Below are positions 8,833-19,120 of a stretch of DNA of 64,000 nucleotides, piece by piece (the stretch's first letter is position 1; every line of letters begins with the position of its first letter). The stretch covers positions 1 through 64,000 of the forward strand of contig NZ_AKJT01000001.1 of assembly GCF_000282195.1 (NCBI RefSeq), written 5' to 3'. This DNA is from Pseudomonas sp. GM18. GTDB taxonomy: Bacteria; Pseudomonadota; Gammaproteobacteria; Pseudomonadales; Pseudomonadaceae. The position numbers and the translations under genes were made by a program. The notes below the pieces were generated by a model. The model did no database searches. It was not told the DNA's origin and worked only from the letters and a program-made list of their open reading frames with translations.

Positions 8833-9789
8833 TCAAGGCAACAAAATCACCTTGTCGCCACTACCCTGATTCACCTCGGCATACCGCTCCAGCCCCTCGG
8901 CCAACGGCGACTCAATCAGTCCTTCCGGCAACGGCAACAGGCCCTGATCGAAAAACCTGCCGAATTGCTCAAGCATCGCCGCACACGCCTGAACCCCGTA
9001 CAGCAACGAATTGATCCCCACCACCGAACCGCCCTTGCGATACAGCGCCAGGGCCGGCAATTGCACATGCCCATCGGCCGGCGCGGCGATGATTGCGATG
9101 CGGCCGAACGCGGCCAGCGCCGGGACCGAGGCCGGCAGCCAGAAACCGGTGGTGTCGAAGATCACGTCGGCGCCGCCGGTATATACCGCGTTGACCTGTA
9201 CCCCCAGTTCTTCGGGCTTATCCAGTTGCAGCGTCTGATAACCCTGAGCCTGCAAATCCTTGACCTGCTCCGGCCGCCGCGCCGCTGCCAGCACCTGGGC
9301 GCCCCGGACTTTGGCCAACGCCAACGCCGCGCTGCCCACCGCCCCGCCGCCGATCACCAACAGCCGCGTTCCGGTCGTGACAAGGCTGCGTTCCAGTGCA
9401 TCCCACGCCGTGGTGTACGGCACGCCAAGGCTGGCGGCCTGGGCAAAACTCAGGTGTGTCGGCTTCAAGGCCACGCCATTGGCCGGCAGTTTGACGAATT
9501 GTGCGTGGGAACCGTCGGCAAAGAAGCCCAGCTCCCGGCCGGTGCCCCAGACTTCCTGGCCGATCAGTGTCTGTGGGCCTTCGACGACGATGCCGGCGAA
9601 ATCACGGCCTGGAACTCGCGGCAACGTGGTGTAGGGAAAGCGCCCCAGTACGTTTTTCACATCACTGGGATTGAGGCCCGCTGCCTTGATCTGGACCAGC
9701 ACTTCGTCAGCGCCGGGAACGGGGGTGGCCACCTCAACGTAGCGCAGGGCCGAGAGGTCGCCGGTTTTGTCGAATTGCAGTGCTTTCAT
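8833..9789 (-). CDS. Zinc-type alcohol dehydrogenase-like / quinone oxidoreductase (MDR)
   Basis: This 318-residue protein is a medium-chain dehydrogenase/reductase. It has the N-terminal GroES-like domain with VPGRDFAGIVVEGP and a Rossmann domain with IGGGAVGSAAL at about 147-155. It lacks the structural-zinc cysteine cluster of classical alcohol dehydrogenases, which points to the quinone oxidoreductase branch using NADPH. The ATG at 9789 gives the usual MKALQFDK start. It may be cotranscribed with the XapX gene upstream. The substrate is unknown. Confidence 0.85.
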   Translation of the reverse strand: MKALQFDKTGDLSALRYVEVATPVPGADEVLVQIKAAGLNPSDVKNVLGRFPYTTLPRVPGRDFAGIVVEGPQTLIGQEVWGTGRELGFFADGSHAQFVKLPANGVALKPTHLSFAQAASLGVPYTTAWDALERSLVTTGTRLLVIGGGAVGSAALALAKVRGAQVLAAARRPEQVKDLQAQGYQTLQLDKPEELGVQVNAVYTGGADVIFDTTGFWLPASVPALAAFGRIAIIAAPADGHVQLPALALYRKGGSVVGINSLLYGVQACAAMLEQFGRFFDQGLLPLPEGLIESPLAEGLERYAEVNQGSGDKVILLP

Positions 9790-9817
9790 GGATGTTTTCA
9801 CCAATTGGATAAAGGGT

Positions 9818-9991
9818 TCAGGAGATCCAGCCCGCTACCAGTTGCCGGCCCAAGGGCCACAACTGTTCACCGGCGAGCATGCCCAGCAGGCCCACCAGCG
9901 CGATGGCCGGTGGTGCGGGGGAACGAAAGTCCAGCGCGCCATAGAGCAGGCCGACGCCCAGACCGATACCCAACGAGATAAGGTAGTTCAT
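9818..9991 (-). CDS. XapX domain small membrane protein
   Basis: This 57-residue protein starts MNYLISLGIGLGVGLLYG and contains a second hydrophobic segment, IALVGLLGMLAGEQL, giving two membrane helices. The PAPPAIALVGLLGMLAGEQ signature is the XapX family, small inner membrane proteins of unknown function common in proteobacteria. The ATG at 9991 is chosen because the longer frame adds a hydrophilic leader absent from the family. It lies 28 bases upstream of the oxidoreductase gene. Confidence 0.8.
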   Translation of the reverse strand: MNYLISLGIGLGVGLLYGALDFRSPAPPAIALVGLLGMLAGEQLWPLGRQLVAGWIS

Positions 9992-10088
9992 GACAGACTC
10001 CGTGGCATAAGGGGTATGCGCAGAGTCTAGAGAGAGGTCGCCACGGACGTCGGCCAAGTACTTCTGAATGTCGGCCAAAGCGTTTTTT

Positions 10089-10877
10089 TTACGCGCCTGA
10101 ACCCCGTTGCTGGCTCACGCAAAACTGCGAAGGCGCGACGCCCAGTTCCCGGCGGAACATGTCGCTGAAACTGCTCGGCGAATAACCCAGCTCCCGGGCA
10201 ATCGCGCTGACCGGTACGCCCTGAATCAATTCGGCCGCCGCGGTCGCCAGTTGCACCTGCCGCCGCCATTCGGCGAAGCCCATGCCCAAGCCGTCCTTGA
10301 ACAGCCGCGCCAGGGTGCGCACGCTGGCACCGGCATTTTCGGCGTGTTGCTCGAAGGAAATGTCCAGCGACGGTGAGGCCATGACCGCCTGGCACAGGTT
10401 CATCAGCCGCCGGTCGGAATCGTCCGGCAGCGGGATTTTCAGCGTTGAACGCCGGGCGCGCTTGAGTTCCAGCAATGCCAGGCCGACCAACGCGTCGTAG
10501 TAATCCGGGGCACCGTCGTCGCCCTGTTCCACCAGCCCGACGATCAGTTCGCGCAGCAAGCCGCCGACTTCAATCACTTGCACGCTGTCATCCAGCGTCG
10601 CCGCCAATGACGGTCGCAGGTAGATGTTGCGCATCTGCAAGTCGGACACCACGCGAATCCCGTGCGGAACACCCGGCGGCAGCCAGACCGCCCGTTGCGG
10701 CGGCACCACCAGCGCTTCATGGGGCGTCTCGACCCACATCACGCCGCTCATCGCGTACAGCAGCTGGCCCCACACATGTTCGTGAGGCTCGATATACATC
10801 CCACGCGGGTAAGTACGTGCCAGCGGTTGCACGGGCACATCGGTGTCGCTCAAATCAGGCGGCGCGGCCTTGGCCAT
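10089..10877 (-). CDS. AraC-family regulator with N-terminal cupin
   Basis: This 262-residue protein has an N-terminal cupin-like sensor domain (MYIEPHEHVWGQLLYAMSGVMWVET, PPGVPHGIRV) and two C-terminal helix-turn-helix motifs (ENAGASVRTLARLFKDGLGMGFAEWRRQVQL and AIARELGYSPSSFSDMFRRELGVAPSQF). The arrangement is the common AraC type that binds a small ligand and activates nearby genes. It is encoded just upstream of and parallel to the XapX and oxidoreductase genes, which are likely targets. The ligand cannot be inferred. Confidence 0.9.
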   Translation of the reverse strand: MAKAAPPDLSDTDVPVQPLARTYPRGMYIEPHEHVWGQLLYAMSGVMWVETPHEALVVPPQRAVWLPPGVPHGIRVVSDLQMRNIYLRPSLAATLDDSVQVIEVGGLLRELIVGLVEQGDDGAPDYYDALVGLALLELKRARRSTLKIPLPDDSDRRLMNLCQAVMASPSLDISFEQHAENAGASVRTLARLFKDGLGMGFAEWRRQVQLATAAAELIQGVPVSAIARELGYSPSSFSDMFRRELGVAPSQFCVSQQRGSGA

Positions 10878-11024
10878 AAGCTAGGATCATTGGGGGGGGC
10901 GGAAAGGCTCCATGGTAGCGAGGCGTGCAGCGTGTCGCCAGTCACTGTACCCGACTGACAATCCGACTGAATTTTTCACGCGCCGGGCGATCCTTCTATT
11001 ACAACAGGGAGGAATACAGGCTTT

Positions 11025-11252
11025 ATGAACAATGCAAAACTTTTCGTCATTGAATACACCCTTCATGGCACACCCAAGTCTTTCATCATCCGCCTGGACA
11101 AAATGGATAACGCAGAAGCCTGGCACTGGGCAAGTTGCGACGCCGGAGTGGGCCGGATCCCGCGTTTTGGCCGTGAGCGGGTGCAAAAGACCAGCAAACC
11201 AGTGGCGGAAAAATTCGGCGTCGAGAACGTGACCTGGCGACCGACGAGTTGA
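11025..11252 (+). CDS. Small conserved protein, DUF6555-like
   Basis: This 75-residue soluble protein (MNNAKLFVIEYTLHGTPKSF...) resembles, from memory, a short Pseudomonas-restricted family annotated DUF6555. It has no membrane segment or known motif. It has a GGGAGG ribosome binding site and a clear intrinsic terminator 32 bases downstream, so it is a real single-gene unit. It faces the metallothionein gene tail to tail. Function unknown. Confidence 0.7.
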   Translation: MNNAKLFVIEYTLHGTPKSFIIRLDKMDNAEAWHWASCDAGVGRIPRFGRERVQKTSKPVAEKFGVENVTWRPTS

Positions 11253-11283
11253 GCATTAAAAGAGAGTACGAACATTCAAACTG

Positions 11284-11314
11284 AAAGTGGAGCCCGAACG
11301 GCTCCACTTTTTTT
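11284..11314 (+). terminator. Intrinsic terminator after the DUF6555-like gene
   Basis: AAAGTGGAGCC and GGCTCCACTTT form an 11-bp stem with a CGAAC loop, followed by a run of seven T. It ends the plus-strand gene at 11252; the minus-strand metallothionein gene also converges on it. Confidence 0.9.
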
Positions 11315-11324
11315 GGCTGAGCAG

Positions 11325-11483
11325 TCAGTGCTGAGTGCACTTGCAGCCTTTGGTGGAGCATTCTTCGCCGTGTTCGTGATGCTTGGCGCAGCCTTCGCAG
11401 CAATAGTGCTTGCCGTGACGCACGATGGGGTGATCACCTAGTTTGCATGAGCATTTGGGGCAGTCGCAGGTACCGTCGTTCAT
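11325..11483 (-). CDS. Bacterial metallothionein
   Basis: A 52-residue reading frame begins MNDGTCDCPKCSCKLG and ends KGCKCTQH. It holds ten cysteines in CxCxxCxC, CCxxC and CxxxxCxC groups plus several histidines, the pattern of Pseudomonas SmtA/BmtA-type metallothioneins that bind Zn(II) and Cd(II). The family YCCEGCAKHH block is present as a zinc-finger-like centre. It is a short single-gene unit, likely metal-induced, although I did not identify an operator. Its size makes it easy to miss in routine annotation. Confidence 0.9.
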   Translation of the reverse strand: MNDGTCDCPKCSCKLGDHPIVRHGKHYCCEGCAKHHEHGEECSTKGCKCTQH

Positions 11484-11578
11484 GAGTCTGACTCCATGGT
11501 TATGGTCGTCCGGGTGCGACGGATGCGCACCGTAATACCAGTGTAGGAGTTGGAGTCAGCCCTGCCCCATTCACCGCA

Positions 11579-13261
11579 TCAAATACGAAATTGCCCGACC
11601 AGTTGCCCCAGGCGCTGACCGAGATCGGCCAGGCTGCGCGAGGTTTGTGCGCCGCGCTGGGTTTCGTCGGCGACGCTGTCTACCGCCACGGCGATCTGGT
11701 GCACGCTGCGGTTGATCTCTTCAGCCACGGCGGTTTGCTCTTCGGCGGCGCTGGCAATCTGCGCGTTCATTGAGTTGATGGTGCCGATCAGTTGGGCCAT
11801 GGCGTCCAGCGACGCCCCGGCCTCGTTGGCCTGGGCCGATGTGCCGTCGCCGGCCTCGCTGGAGCGGCGCATGGACTCGACCGCCGATTGGGTGCCGGCC
11901 TGCAAGCGGTCGATCATGCCCTGGATTTCCTGGGTGCTGATTTGTGTGCGACTGGCCAGCGCCCGCACCTCGTCGGCGACCACCGCAAAACCACGCCCGG
12001 CCTCACCGGCGCGGGCCGCTTCAATGGCGGCATTGAGCGCCAGCAGGTTGGTCTGCTCGGCAATCGAACGGATCACCCCGAGCACGCTGACAATCGACGA
12101 CACGTCTTTCTGCAGGCTGTCGAGGGACACGCCGCTGCTGCGAATGTCGCTCACCAGCGCATGAATCTTCACGATGCTGCCGGCCACCACGCGCTTGGCG
12201 GCCTGGCCTTCTTCGTCGGTCTGCTGGGCAGCGACCGCGGCATTTTGCGCGCTCTTGGCCACTTCCTGGGCTGCCGCCGACATTTGGTTGATCGCCGTGG
12301 CCACCTGATCGGTCTCGTGACGCTGGCGCTCCATGGCCTGATCCGAGCGTTGGGCCTGATCGGAAACCTGATTCACCAGGCCGGTCAGTTGCGAGGTCAT
12401 TTCAGTGATCTGCCGCACCAGGCCGTGGATCTTGTCGACGAAACGGTTGAACGAGCCGGCCAGTTCGCCGAGTTCATCCTGGCTGGTGATGGTCAGGCGC
12501 CGGGTCAGGTCGCCCTCGCCCGCCGCGATGTCGTCGAGGTTGGCTTTCATCAGGTTCAGCGGACGCAAAATGGTGTTGGCCAGCAACATCCCGGCAGCGG
12601 CGATCACCAGCAGCACCACCACGGCAATCCCGACAATGCTCAGCACCACGCCTTGCATGCGTTCCTGGACCTTGATCTCGACCAGCGCCACTTGAGCTTC
12701 GATACCGTCGAGGTTGACCGAGGTGCCGACCGCCATGTCCCACTTCGGCAGGTATTCGGTGTAGCCGAGCTTGGGCACCTGCACTTGGGTGTTACCAGGC
12801 AGCGGCGAGCTGTATTGCAGGTAGTGGGTACCGTCCTTGGCGACTTTCACCAGGTCGCGGTTGACGTACACGCCGTTCGGGTCGCGGTTGTCCTTGAAGC
12901 TCTGGCCCACGCCTTCGGGGCTGTTGGCCTTGAACAGGCGCACGGTGTTGGAGTCGTAGCCGAAGAAGTAGCCGTCCTTGCCGTAGGTGATGCTCGACAG
13001 CAACTTGATCACCTGCGCCCGCGCCGCGTCATCACCGGGAGCGGCCGCGTCGTAGAGCGGCTTGATCGTGGTCATGGCCACGGCAACGTAACTTTGCAGG
13101 GTCGCCTTGGCGTCGCTGAGCAGGCGCTGACGGGTTTCCTCGACTTCCTTGCGGGCCTGTTCCTGCAGGATGAACAGCGTGGTCAGGCTGATGACCAGCG
13201 CAAAGAGCAACACCGGGAGGACGGCAAGGGACAGGACTTTGGCCTTCAGGCTCATGCGCAT
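11579..13261 (-). CDS. Methyl-accepting chemotaxis protein, sCache_2 type (CtpM-like)
   Basis: This 560-residue chemoreceptor has an N-terminal membrane helix, a periplasmic single-Cache domain ([15 protein letters not shown], the typical sCache_2 block), a second helix, a HAMP linker ([24 protein letters not shown]) and a C-terminal signalling hairpin with the conserved tip [32 protein letters not shown]. By layout with the neighbouring transporter and TlpQ-like gene it matches P. aeruginosa PA2652 (CtpM, malate sensing) as I recall it. The ATG at 13261 fits an AGAG ribosome binding site. The ligand assignment is by analogy only. Confidence 0.9.
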   Translation of the reverse strand: MRMSLKAKVLSLAVLPVLLFALVISLTTLFILQEQARKEVEETRQRLLSDAKATLQSYVAVAMTTIKPLYDAAAPGDDAARAQVIKLLSSITYGKDGYFFGYDSNTVRLFKANSPEGVGQSFKDNRDPNGVYVNRDLVKVAKDGTHYLQYSSPLPGNTQVQVPKLGYTEYLPKWDMAVGTSVNLDGIEAQVALVEIKVQERMQGVVLSIVGIAVVVLLVIAAAGMLLANTILRPLNLMKANLDDIAAGEGDLTRRLTITSQDELGELAGSFNRFVDKIHGLVRQITEMTSQLTGLVNQVSDQAQRSDQAMERQRHETDQVATAINQMSAAAQEVAKSAQNAAVAAQQTDEEGQAAKRVVAGSIVKIHALVSDIRSSGVSLDSLQKDVSSIVSVLGVIRSIAEQTNLLALNAAIEAARAGEAGRGFAVVADEVRALASRTQISTQEIQGMIDRLQAGTQSAVESMRRSSEAGDGTSAQANEAGASLDAMAQLIGTINSMNAQIASAAEEQTAVAEEINRSVHQIAVAVDSVADETQRGAQTSRSLADLGQRLGQLVGQFRI

Positions 13262-13336
13262 GACGTTCACTCTTTTGGTTTTATTGGCGTGGTTAAAGGC
13301 TTTTATCGGCAGGCCGGATCAAAAGTTGAACGTGGT

Positions 13337-13380
13337 CCTTGTGGGAGCGTCGGATCGCCGCACCGCACGCTCCCACAAGG
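13337..13380. repeat. REP-like palindrome
   Basis: CCTTGTGGGAGCGT and ACGCTCCCACAAGG are perfect 14-bp inverted arms around a 16-base spacer. It lies between two minus-strand genes, nine bases past the transporter stop, and may end that transcript. The GTGGGAGCG core is shared with the other REP-like elements. Confidence 0.75.
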
Positions 13381-13389
13381 TAAATGTGG

Positions 13390-14709
13390 TTACAGAACCA
13401 TCGCCGCCACCCAACCGAACGCCAGCAACGGCAGGTTGTAGTGCAGGAAGGTCGGGACCACGGTGTCCCAGATGTGGTGATGCTGGCCGTCGATGTTCAG
13501 ACCGGAGGTCGGGCCCAGGGTCGAGTCCGAGGCCGGTGAACCGGCATCGCCCAACGCGCCGGCAGTGCCGACAATGCACACGATGGCGATCGGGCTGAAG
13601 CCCAGTTGCACACACAACGGCACGAAAATCGCCGCCAGAATCGGTACCGTGGAAAACGACGAGCCGATGCCCATGGTTACCAACAGGCCCACCAGCAGCA
13701 TCAACAGCGCCCCGATGCCTTTGCTGTGGTCGATCCACGAGGCCGAGGACTCCACCAGTGTCTGCACATGCCCGGTGGCTTTCATCACTTCAGCAAACCC
13801 GGACGCGGCGATCATGATGAAACCAATCATCGCCATCATCTTCATGCCTTCGGTGAACAGGTCATCGGTTTCGCGCCACTTGACGATGCCCGACGCCGAA
13901 AAGATCAAGAAGCCCACCAGTGCCCCGATAATCATCGAGTCCAGCAGCAGCTGAATAATGAACGCCACGACAATCGCCAGACCGGCGACCATCAGGCTCA
14001 ACGGGTTGTACTGCACCGCGACCTGTTCGACTTGCTCGATCTTTTCCAGGTCATAAATACGCTTCTTGCGGTAGCTGATGAAGGCTGCCGCGAGGCCAAA
14101 CACCATGCCCAGCGCCGGAATGCCCATGGCATGGGTGACGTTGATGCCGCTGATGTCCACGCCGCTACGGGCGACGTTGGCCAGCAGGATTTCATTGAGG
14201 AAGATGTTGCCGAAGCCCACCGGCAGGAACATGTATGGCGTGATCAGCCCGAAGGTAATGACGCAGGCGATCAACCGCCGGTCCAGTTGCAGTTTGGTCA
14301 GCACATATAAAAGAGGCGGCACCAGCAACGGGATAAAGGCGATATGAATCGGCAAAATGTTCTGCGAGGCGATGGCCACCACCCAGAGCAAGCCGATCAG
14401 CAGCCATTTGACATTGCCGCCGCCATTGGCGTGCTGGCGATCGACCATGGCCAGGGCTTTGTCGGCCAGGGCATGGGCCAGGCCGGACTTGGCGATGGCC
14501 ACGGCGAACGCGCCAAGCAAAGCGTAGGACAACGCCACCGTCGCCCCGCCGCCGAGGCCGTTGTTGAAGGCTTTGAGGGTCGCTTCGATTCCCAGGCCAC
14601 CGGTCAAACCGCCGACCAGCGCGCCCACAATCAGCGCGATTACCACATGCACGCGGGACAGGCTGAGTATCAGCATGATGCCGACCGCGGCAATTACAGC
14701 ATTAATCAT
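13390..14709 (-). CDS. Na+/H+ antiporter family transporter
   Basis: This 439-residue membrane protein has about 11-12 hydrophobic helices and the family blocks SYALLGAFAVAIAKSGLAHALADKAL and GDAGSPASDSTLGPTSGLN. It belongs to the Na_H_antiport family that also holds YuiF-like amino acid transporters, so the substrate could be an organic acid or amino acid instead of sodium. The ATG at 14709 has a GAGG ribosome binding site. It sits between two chemoreceptor genes, as PA2653 does in P. aeruginosa, which suggests uptake of a chemoeffector. Confidence 0.82.
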   Translation of the reverse strand: MINAVIAAVGIMLILSLSRVHVVIALIVGALVGGLTGGLGIEATLKAFNNGLGGGATVALSYALLGAFAVAIAKSGLAHALADKALAMVDRQHANGGGNVKWLLIGLLWVVAIASQNILPIHIAFIPLLVPPLLYVLTKLQLDRRLIACVITFGLITPYMFLPVGFGNIFLNEILLANVARSGVDISGINVTHAMGIPALGMVFGLAAAFISYRKKRIYDLEKIEQVEQVAVQYNPLSLMVAGLAIVVAFIIQLLLDSMIIGALVGFLIFSASGIVKWRETDDLFTEGMKMMAMIGFIMIAASGFAEVMKATGHVQTLVESSASWIDHSKGIGALLMLLVGLLVTMGIGSSFSTVPILAAIFVPLCVQLGFSPIAIVCIVGTAGALGDAGSPASDSTLGPTSGLNIDGQHHHIWDTVVPTFLHYNLPLLAFGWVAAMVL

Positions 14710-14936
14710 CGTTACCTCAAGGCAAGTGGAAAGAGTCCGTCCGGCAGTGCGCATAAGCGCCGCCAGCGGATTAAAGAGAGGGTTTTATTAGAGGGCGCGC
14801 ACTGTGCCGCAGCATCGTTCCCTTGTCAAAGCTCCTACAGGGGGTCGTCGATATTCATCAGGATGCATAAAGAAAGCCAAATCACGGCCGCTACAGTGCA
14901 AAGTCTCAGATATTTATCGAATAAAAGGACGTTCCC

Positions 14937-17084
14937 ATGTCGCTCAGACATCTTTCCATTCAATGGAAAATCACCCTGTTGGCCGGGCTCTGCCTGGCGG
15001 GCATCGTGACCCTGCTGGTAGGGCTTTCGCTGTATCGCATGGAGCACAGCTCGGCGCTGGTGAAAGCCTCGAGCATGGAAATGCTCACCGAAGCCGCCCA
15101 GGCGCGCATCGAGTCCCAGGGTGAAGTCCAGGCGCTGGGGATTCGCCAGCAATTCATGGACGCCTATCAATATGGCCATGGCTTTTCGCGGCAGGTGCTG
15201 TTTTTGCGCGATCAGGCCGAGAAGCGCTTTCTCGATGCCTTCGATCTGCGTGAAGACTTGACCCGGCAGGTCAAGTCGGCCCTGCAAGCCAACCCGGACC
15301 TGCTTGGCCTGTCGCTGGTGTTCGAGGCCAATGCGCTGGACGGCAAGGACAATCTGTTCGCCGGCCAGGCGGAGCTGGGCAGTAACGACAAGGGCCGTTT
15401 CGCCCTGTACTGGTCGCAACCGACACCCGGCAAAGTGACCTCCATGGCCCTGCCGGAAAGCGACATGGCCGACACCAGCACCGGCCCCAGCGGCGAGCCG
15501 GCCAACGCCTGGTTCACCTGCCCGCGCACCACGCTCAAGCCTTGTGTGATCGAACCCTATTTCTATGTGATCGACGGCCAGAACGTGCTGATGACCAGCA
15601 TCGTGTTCCCGCTGATGGTCAACGGCAAAGTCATCGCCTCGCTGTCGGTAGACATCAACCTCAACAGCCTGCAAGCGATCAGCCAGAGCGCCAGCAAGAA
15701 ACTCTATGACGGCCAGACCAGCGTCAGCATCGTCAGCCCGGTCGGTTTGCTGGCCGGCTACAGCCCGGACGCCAGCAAGCTCAGCCAGCGCCTGGACGCC
15801 GTGGACACCACCAACGGTGCCGAACTGCTGCGCCGGCTGACCACCAGCAGCAAGACCGAGAGCCTGCACAGCAACCAGCAACTGAAAGTGCTGTCGCCGT
15901 TCCAGCCGATTCCCGATGGCAAATCCTGGGGCGTGTTGCTCGACGTGCCGGAGAAGGTGCTGGTCGGCCCCGCCGAAGCGTTGAAAAAACAACTCGACGA
16001 CAGCAACACCGCCGGCACCCTGGTTGAACTGTGCCTGGGTGTGCTGGCGGCGCTCGTCGGTTTGTTGCTGGTGTGGCTGATGGCCCGCAGTGTGACCAAA
16101 CCGATCCTCGGCGTGGCCCGCATGCTGGAAGACATTGCCAGCGGCGAAGGCGACCTGACCCGGCGTCTGGCTTACGACAAAAAGGATGAACTGGGGCAGT
16201 TGGCTGGCTGGTTCAACCGTTTCCTCGACAAACTGCAACCGATCATCGCCGAAGTGAAACGCTCGGTGCAGGACGCCCGCAGTACGGCAGACCAATCGTC
16301 CGCCATCGCCACCCAGACCAGCGCCGGCATGGAGCAGCAATACCGCCAGGTCGATCAGGTGGCCACCGCGTCCCACGAAATGAGCGCCACCGCCCAGGAC
16401 GTCGCCCGCAGCGCCGCGCAAGCGGCACAAGCAGCACGCGATGCCGATCAGGCGACCCGTCAGGGCTTGACCGTGATCGATCGCACCACCGCCAGCATCG
16501 ACCACCTCGCCGCCGACATGAGCGCGGCCATGTTGCAGGTCGAAGGCCTGGCGGCGAACAGCGAGAAAATCGGCTCGGTGCTGGAAGTGATTCGCGCCAT
16601 TGCCGAGCAGACCAACCTGCTGGCGCTGAACGCCGCCATCGAAGCCGCCCGCGCCGGTGAAGCCGGACGCGGTTTCGCCGTGGTCGCCGATGAAGTGCGC
16701 AACCTGGCGCGGCGCACTCAGGAGTCCGTGGAGGAAACCCGTCAGGTGATCGAGCAGTTGCAGGGCGGTACTCAGGACGTGGTGAGTTCGATGAACAGCA
16801 GCCATCGCCAGGCTCAGGGCAGTGTCGAACAGGTGGGTCAGGCGGTGACGGCGTTGCGGCAGATTGGTGATGCGGTGACGGTGATCAGCGACATGAACCT
16901 GCAGATTGCCAGCGCGGCGGAAGAGCAAAGCGCGGTGGCCGAGGAAATCAATAACAACGTGGCGACCATTCGGGACGTGACCGAATCACTGTCGGGGCAG
17001 GCCAATGAGTCGGCACGGGTGAGTCAGTCGCTTAACAGCCTGGCGAATCAGCAGCAGAGCTTGATGGACCAGTTTCGCGTCTGA
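14937..17084 (+). CDS. tlpQ: Chemoreceptor with double Cache domain, TlpQ-like
   Basis: This 715-residue methyl-accepting chemotaxis protein has a membrane helix at about 12-32, a large periplasmic dCache region to about residue 360, a second helix, a HAMP domain ([29 protein letters not shown]) and the signalling tip [32 protein letters not shown]. Its size and position between a PA2653-like transporter and the bqs operon match P. aeruginosa TlpQ, which senses histamine and polyamines. The name rests on synteny and architecture; ligand residues were not aligned. An AAAAGGA ribosome binding site precedes the ATG. Confidence 0.85.
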   Translation: MSLRHLSIQWKITLLAGLCLAGIVTLLVGLSLYRMEHSSALVKASSMEMLTEAAQARIESQGEVQALGIRQQFMDAYQYGHGFSRQVLFLRDQAEKRFLDAFDLREDLTRQVKSALQANPDLLGLSLVFEANALDGKDNLFAGQAELGSNDKGRFALYWSQPTPGKVTSMALPESDMADTSTGPSGEPANAWFTCPRTTLKPCVIEPYFYVIDGQNVLMTSIVFPLMVNGKVIASLSVDINLNSLQAISQSASKKLYDGQTSVSIVSPVGLLAGYSPDASKLSQRLDAVDTTNGAELLRRLTTSSKTESLHSNQQLKVLSPFQPIPDGKSWGVLLDVPEKVLVGPAEALKKQLDDSNTAGTLVELCLGVLAALVGLLLVWLMARSVTKPILGVARMLEDIASGEGDLTRRLAYDKKDELGQLAGWFNRFLDKLQPIIAEVKRSVQDARSTADQSSAIATQTSAGMEQQYRQVDQVATASHEMSATAQDVARSAAQAAQAARDADQATRQGLTVIDRTTASIDHLAADMSAAMLQVEGLAANSEKIGSVLEVIRAIAEQTNLLALNAAIEAARAGEAGRGFAVVADEVRNLARRTQESVEETRQVIEQLQGGTQDVVSSMNSSHRQAQGSVEQVGQAVTALRQIGDAVTVISDMNLQIASAAEEQSAVAEEINNNVATIRDVTESLSGQANESARVSQSLNSLANQQQSLMDQFRV

Positions 17085-17094
17085 TTCAACGCAT

Positions 17095-17125
17095 GATCGT
17101 TCCCACGCAGAGCGTGGGAACGATC
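17095..17125. repeat. Perfect 31-bp palindromic repeat
   Basis: GATCGTTCCCACGC and GCGTGGGAACGATC are perfect arms around AGA. The element lies between convergent tlpQ and bqsS. The same arms occur in the larger element at 55597-55706, showing an interspersed family distinct from the GTGGGAGCGGG type. Confidence 0.85.
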
Positions 17126-17138
17126 GGCTGGAGGGAAA

Positions 17139-18452
17139 TCAGCGTTTGGGCAGTTCGATGGTCACTTTCAACCCGCCCCACTCGCTTTCCTCCAGCCTCA
17201 ACACCCCGCCCCACGTGTCGACGATGTCGCGCACGATACCCAATCCCAGCCCATGCCCATCGGTCTGTTCATCGAGCCGTGTACCGCGGCTGAACACCTG
17301 ATCGCGCTGGTCTTCGGGAATCCCCGGTCCATCGTCTTCCACGCTCAACTGAAAACCTTCAGCCGTTTCAACCACGCTTAACCGAACCTCCACATCTGCC
17401 CATTTGCAGGCGTTGTCCAGCAGGTTGCCCAGCAACTCCAGCAGATCTTCGCGATCCCACGGCAGTTGCAAACCGGCCGGTGCGCGGTAGCTCAGGTCGA
17501 GGTGTTCGCCGTGAATCATGCTCAACGTGGCCAGCAACCCCGGCAGCTCGGCATCGCAATCAAACAAAGCCCCCGGCAGTGCATCGCCGGATAACCGGGC
17601 GCGGTTGAGTTCGCGATTGAGTCGCTGCTGGACCTGCTCCAGTTGCGCTTGAATCACCTTGCGCAGCTGCGGATGAGCATCGAGTTTCTCGCTGGAAGCC
17701 AGGCTCAACAACACCGCCAGCGGGGTTTTCAACGCATGCCCCAGGTTACCCAAGGCATTGCGCGAGCGCTTGAGGCTGTCTTCGGTGTGGGCCAGCAAAT
17801 GGTTGATCTGCGCCACCAGCGGCTCCAGCTCCACCGGCACGGCTTCGTCGAGTTGCGAACGCTGGCCCTGCTGCAACTGGGCGATTTGTTCGCGGGCCTT
17901 TTCCAGCGGGCGCAAGGCGCGGCGCACAGTGATCCGTTGCAACAGCAAAATCAGTAACAGCCCCGCCAGCCCCAACCCGAGGCCGAGCTGCTGCATGCGG
18001 CAGAAACTCTCGCGCACCGGCGTGTAGTCCTGAGCGACGCTGATGGAAATCGCCTGGCCCAACCGCCGGTAGTCCGAACGCAGCACCAGCAACTGCTGCC
18101 CTTCCGGCCCCAGTTGCAAGTTGCTGTTCAGGCCCGGGTGTTCGAGCCGCGGCAGGTCCTGATCCCATAACGAGCGGGAACGCCAATGGCTGTCGGCAAA
18201 GTCGATGCGAAAGTAGTGCCCGGAAAACGGTCGCTGATAGGCCGGCGACAGATGCCGCTCATCCAGCTGCAACCCCTGCGGGCCACGTACCAGCGCCACC
18301 AGCAGGTTTTCACTGTCGTTGCGCAACCCGGCTTCGAGGTAGCGCTGCAACCCCATTTCGAACAGCCACAAGCTGGTTTGTGCCAGCACCAGGCCGACGA
18401 TCACCATCACGCTGATCAGGCCCAGGCTCAAGCGGCGCTGGATCGACCTCAC
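17139..18452 (-). CDS. bqsS: Sensor histidine kinase, BqsS/CarS-like
   Basis: This 437-residue kinase has two membrane helices (about 11-33 and 155-172), a periplasmic sensor loop, a HAMP-like linker, the H-box [11 protein letters not shown], the N-box NLLDNACKW and an ATP lid with EDDGPGIP and GLGLGIV. The GTG start overlaps the bqsR stop by four bases. Its place in the operon matches P. aeruginosa BqsS, reported to sense Fe(II) or Ca2+. The periplasmic RExxE motif I recall for that protein is not intact: the only RE there is R147-E148-S-F-C151. Confidence 0.82.
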   Translation of the reverse strand: MRSIQRRLSLGLISVMVIVGLVLAQTSLWLFEMGLQRYLEAGLRNDSENLLVALVRGPQGLQLDERHLSPAYQRPFSGHYFRIDFADSHWRSRSLWDQDLPRLEHPGLNSNLQLGPEGQQLLVLRSDYRRLGQAISISVAQDYTPVRESFCRMQQLGLGLGLAGLLLILLLQRITVRRALRPLEKAREQIAQLQQGQRSQLDEAVPVELEPLVAQINHLLAHTEDSLKRSRNALGNLGHALKTPLAVLLSLASSEKLDAHPQLRKVIQAQLEQVQQRLNRELNRARLSGDALPGALFDCDAELPGLLATLSMIHGEHLDLSYRAPAGLQLPWDREDLLELLGNLLDNACKWADVEVRLSVVETAEGFQLSVEDDGPGIPEDQRDQVFSRGTRLDEQTDGHGLGLGIVRDIVDTWGGVLRLEESEWGGLKVTIELPKR

Positions 18453-19117
18453 TGGGCTTGCCCGCCGAACAGATAACCCTGGCCGCGACGGGTTTCGATC
18501 ACGCTGCGGCCGAGCTTGCGTCGCAGGTGGTTGACGTGGACCTCGAGCACGTTGGAGTCGCGCTCGGTTTCACCGTCGTAGAGGTGTTCGGCGAGATGGC
18601 TTTTGGAAAGGATCTGTTCAGGATGCAGCATGAAATAGCGCAGCAGGCGGAATTCCGCGGCGGTGAGCTGGATGTCGGCACCGTCGCGGGTCACGCACTG
18701 ACGACCTTCATCCAGATGCAAACCCGCTGCCTTGAGCGTCGGCTGATTGGCCTGGCCGTGAGAGCGGCGCAACAACGCCTGAATGCGCAGGTGCAGTTCT
18801 TCCGGGTGGAAGGGTTTGCTCAGGTAGTCGTCGGCACCGGCCTTGAGGCCTTCGATCCGCTCGGCCCAGGAATCGCGCGCGGTGAGAATCAGCACCGGCG
18901 TAGCCAGGCCACCGGCCCGCCATTGCGCCAGCACCTCGAGCCCCGGCAAACCCGGCAGGCCGAGGTCGAGGATGATCAGGTCATACGGCTCGCTGCTGCC
19001 TTGGTACACCGCATCGCGGCCGTCGGCCAGCCAGTCCACGGCATAACCCTGCCGGTTGAGGCCGGCCATCAATTCGTCGGCCAGCGGCACGTGGTCTTCC
19101 ACCAGGAGCAAACGCAT
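18449..19117 (-). CDS. bqsR: OmpR-family response regulator, BqsR/CarR-like
   Basis: This 222-residue regulator has an N-terminal receiver (acidic pair E7/D8, phosphoacceptor Asp51 in LDLGLPG, Lys in [10 protein letters not shown]) and a C-terminal winged helix ending in the OmpR block [31 protein letters not shown]. It overlaps bqsS by four bases and follows two PepSY genes, the order known for bqsPQRS. The matching TTAAG-type box upstream of the operon supports autoregulation. PhoP/QseB-like names would also fit on sequence alone. Confidence 0.85.
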   Translation of the reverse strand: MRLLLVEDHVPLADELMAGLNRQGYAVDWLADGRDAVYQGSSEPYDLIILDLGLPGLPGLEVLAQWRAGGLATPVLILTARDSWAERIEGLKAGADDYLSKPFHPEELHLRIQALLRRSHGQANQPTLKAAGLHLDEGRQCVTRDGADIQLTAAEFRLLRYFMLHPEQILSKSHLAEHLYDGETERDSNVLEVHVNHLRRKLGRSVIETRRGQGYLFGGQAQ

Positions 19118-19120
19118 CGG

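Noticed and set aside
14821..14936. Possible sigma-28 (FliA) promoter before tlpQ
   Set aside because: CAAAG and GTCGATAT resemble the two halves, but the spacing is one to two bases off and both halves have mismatches.
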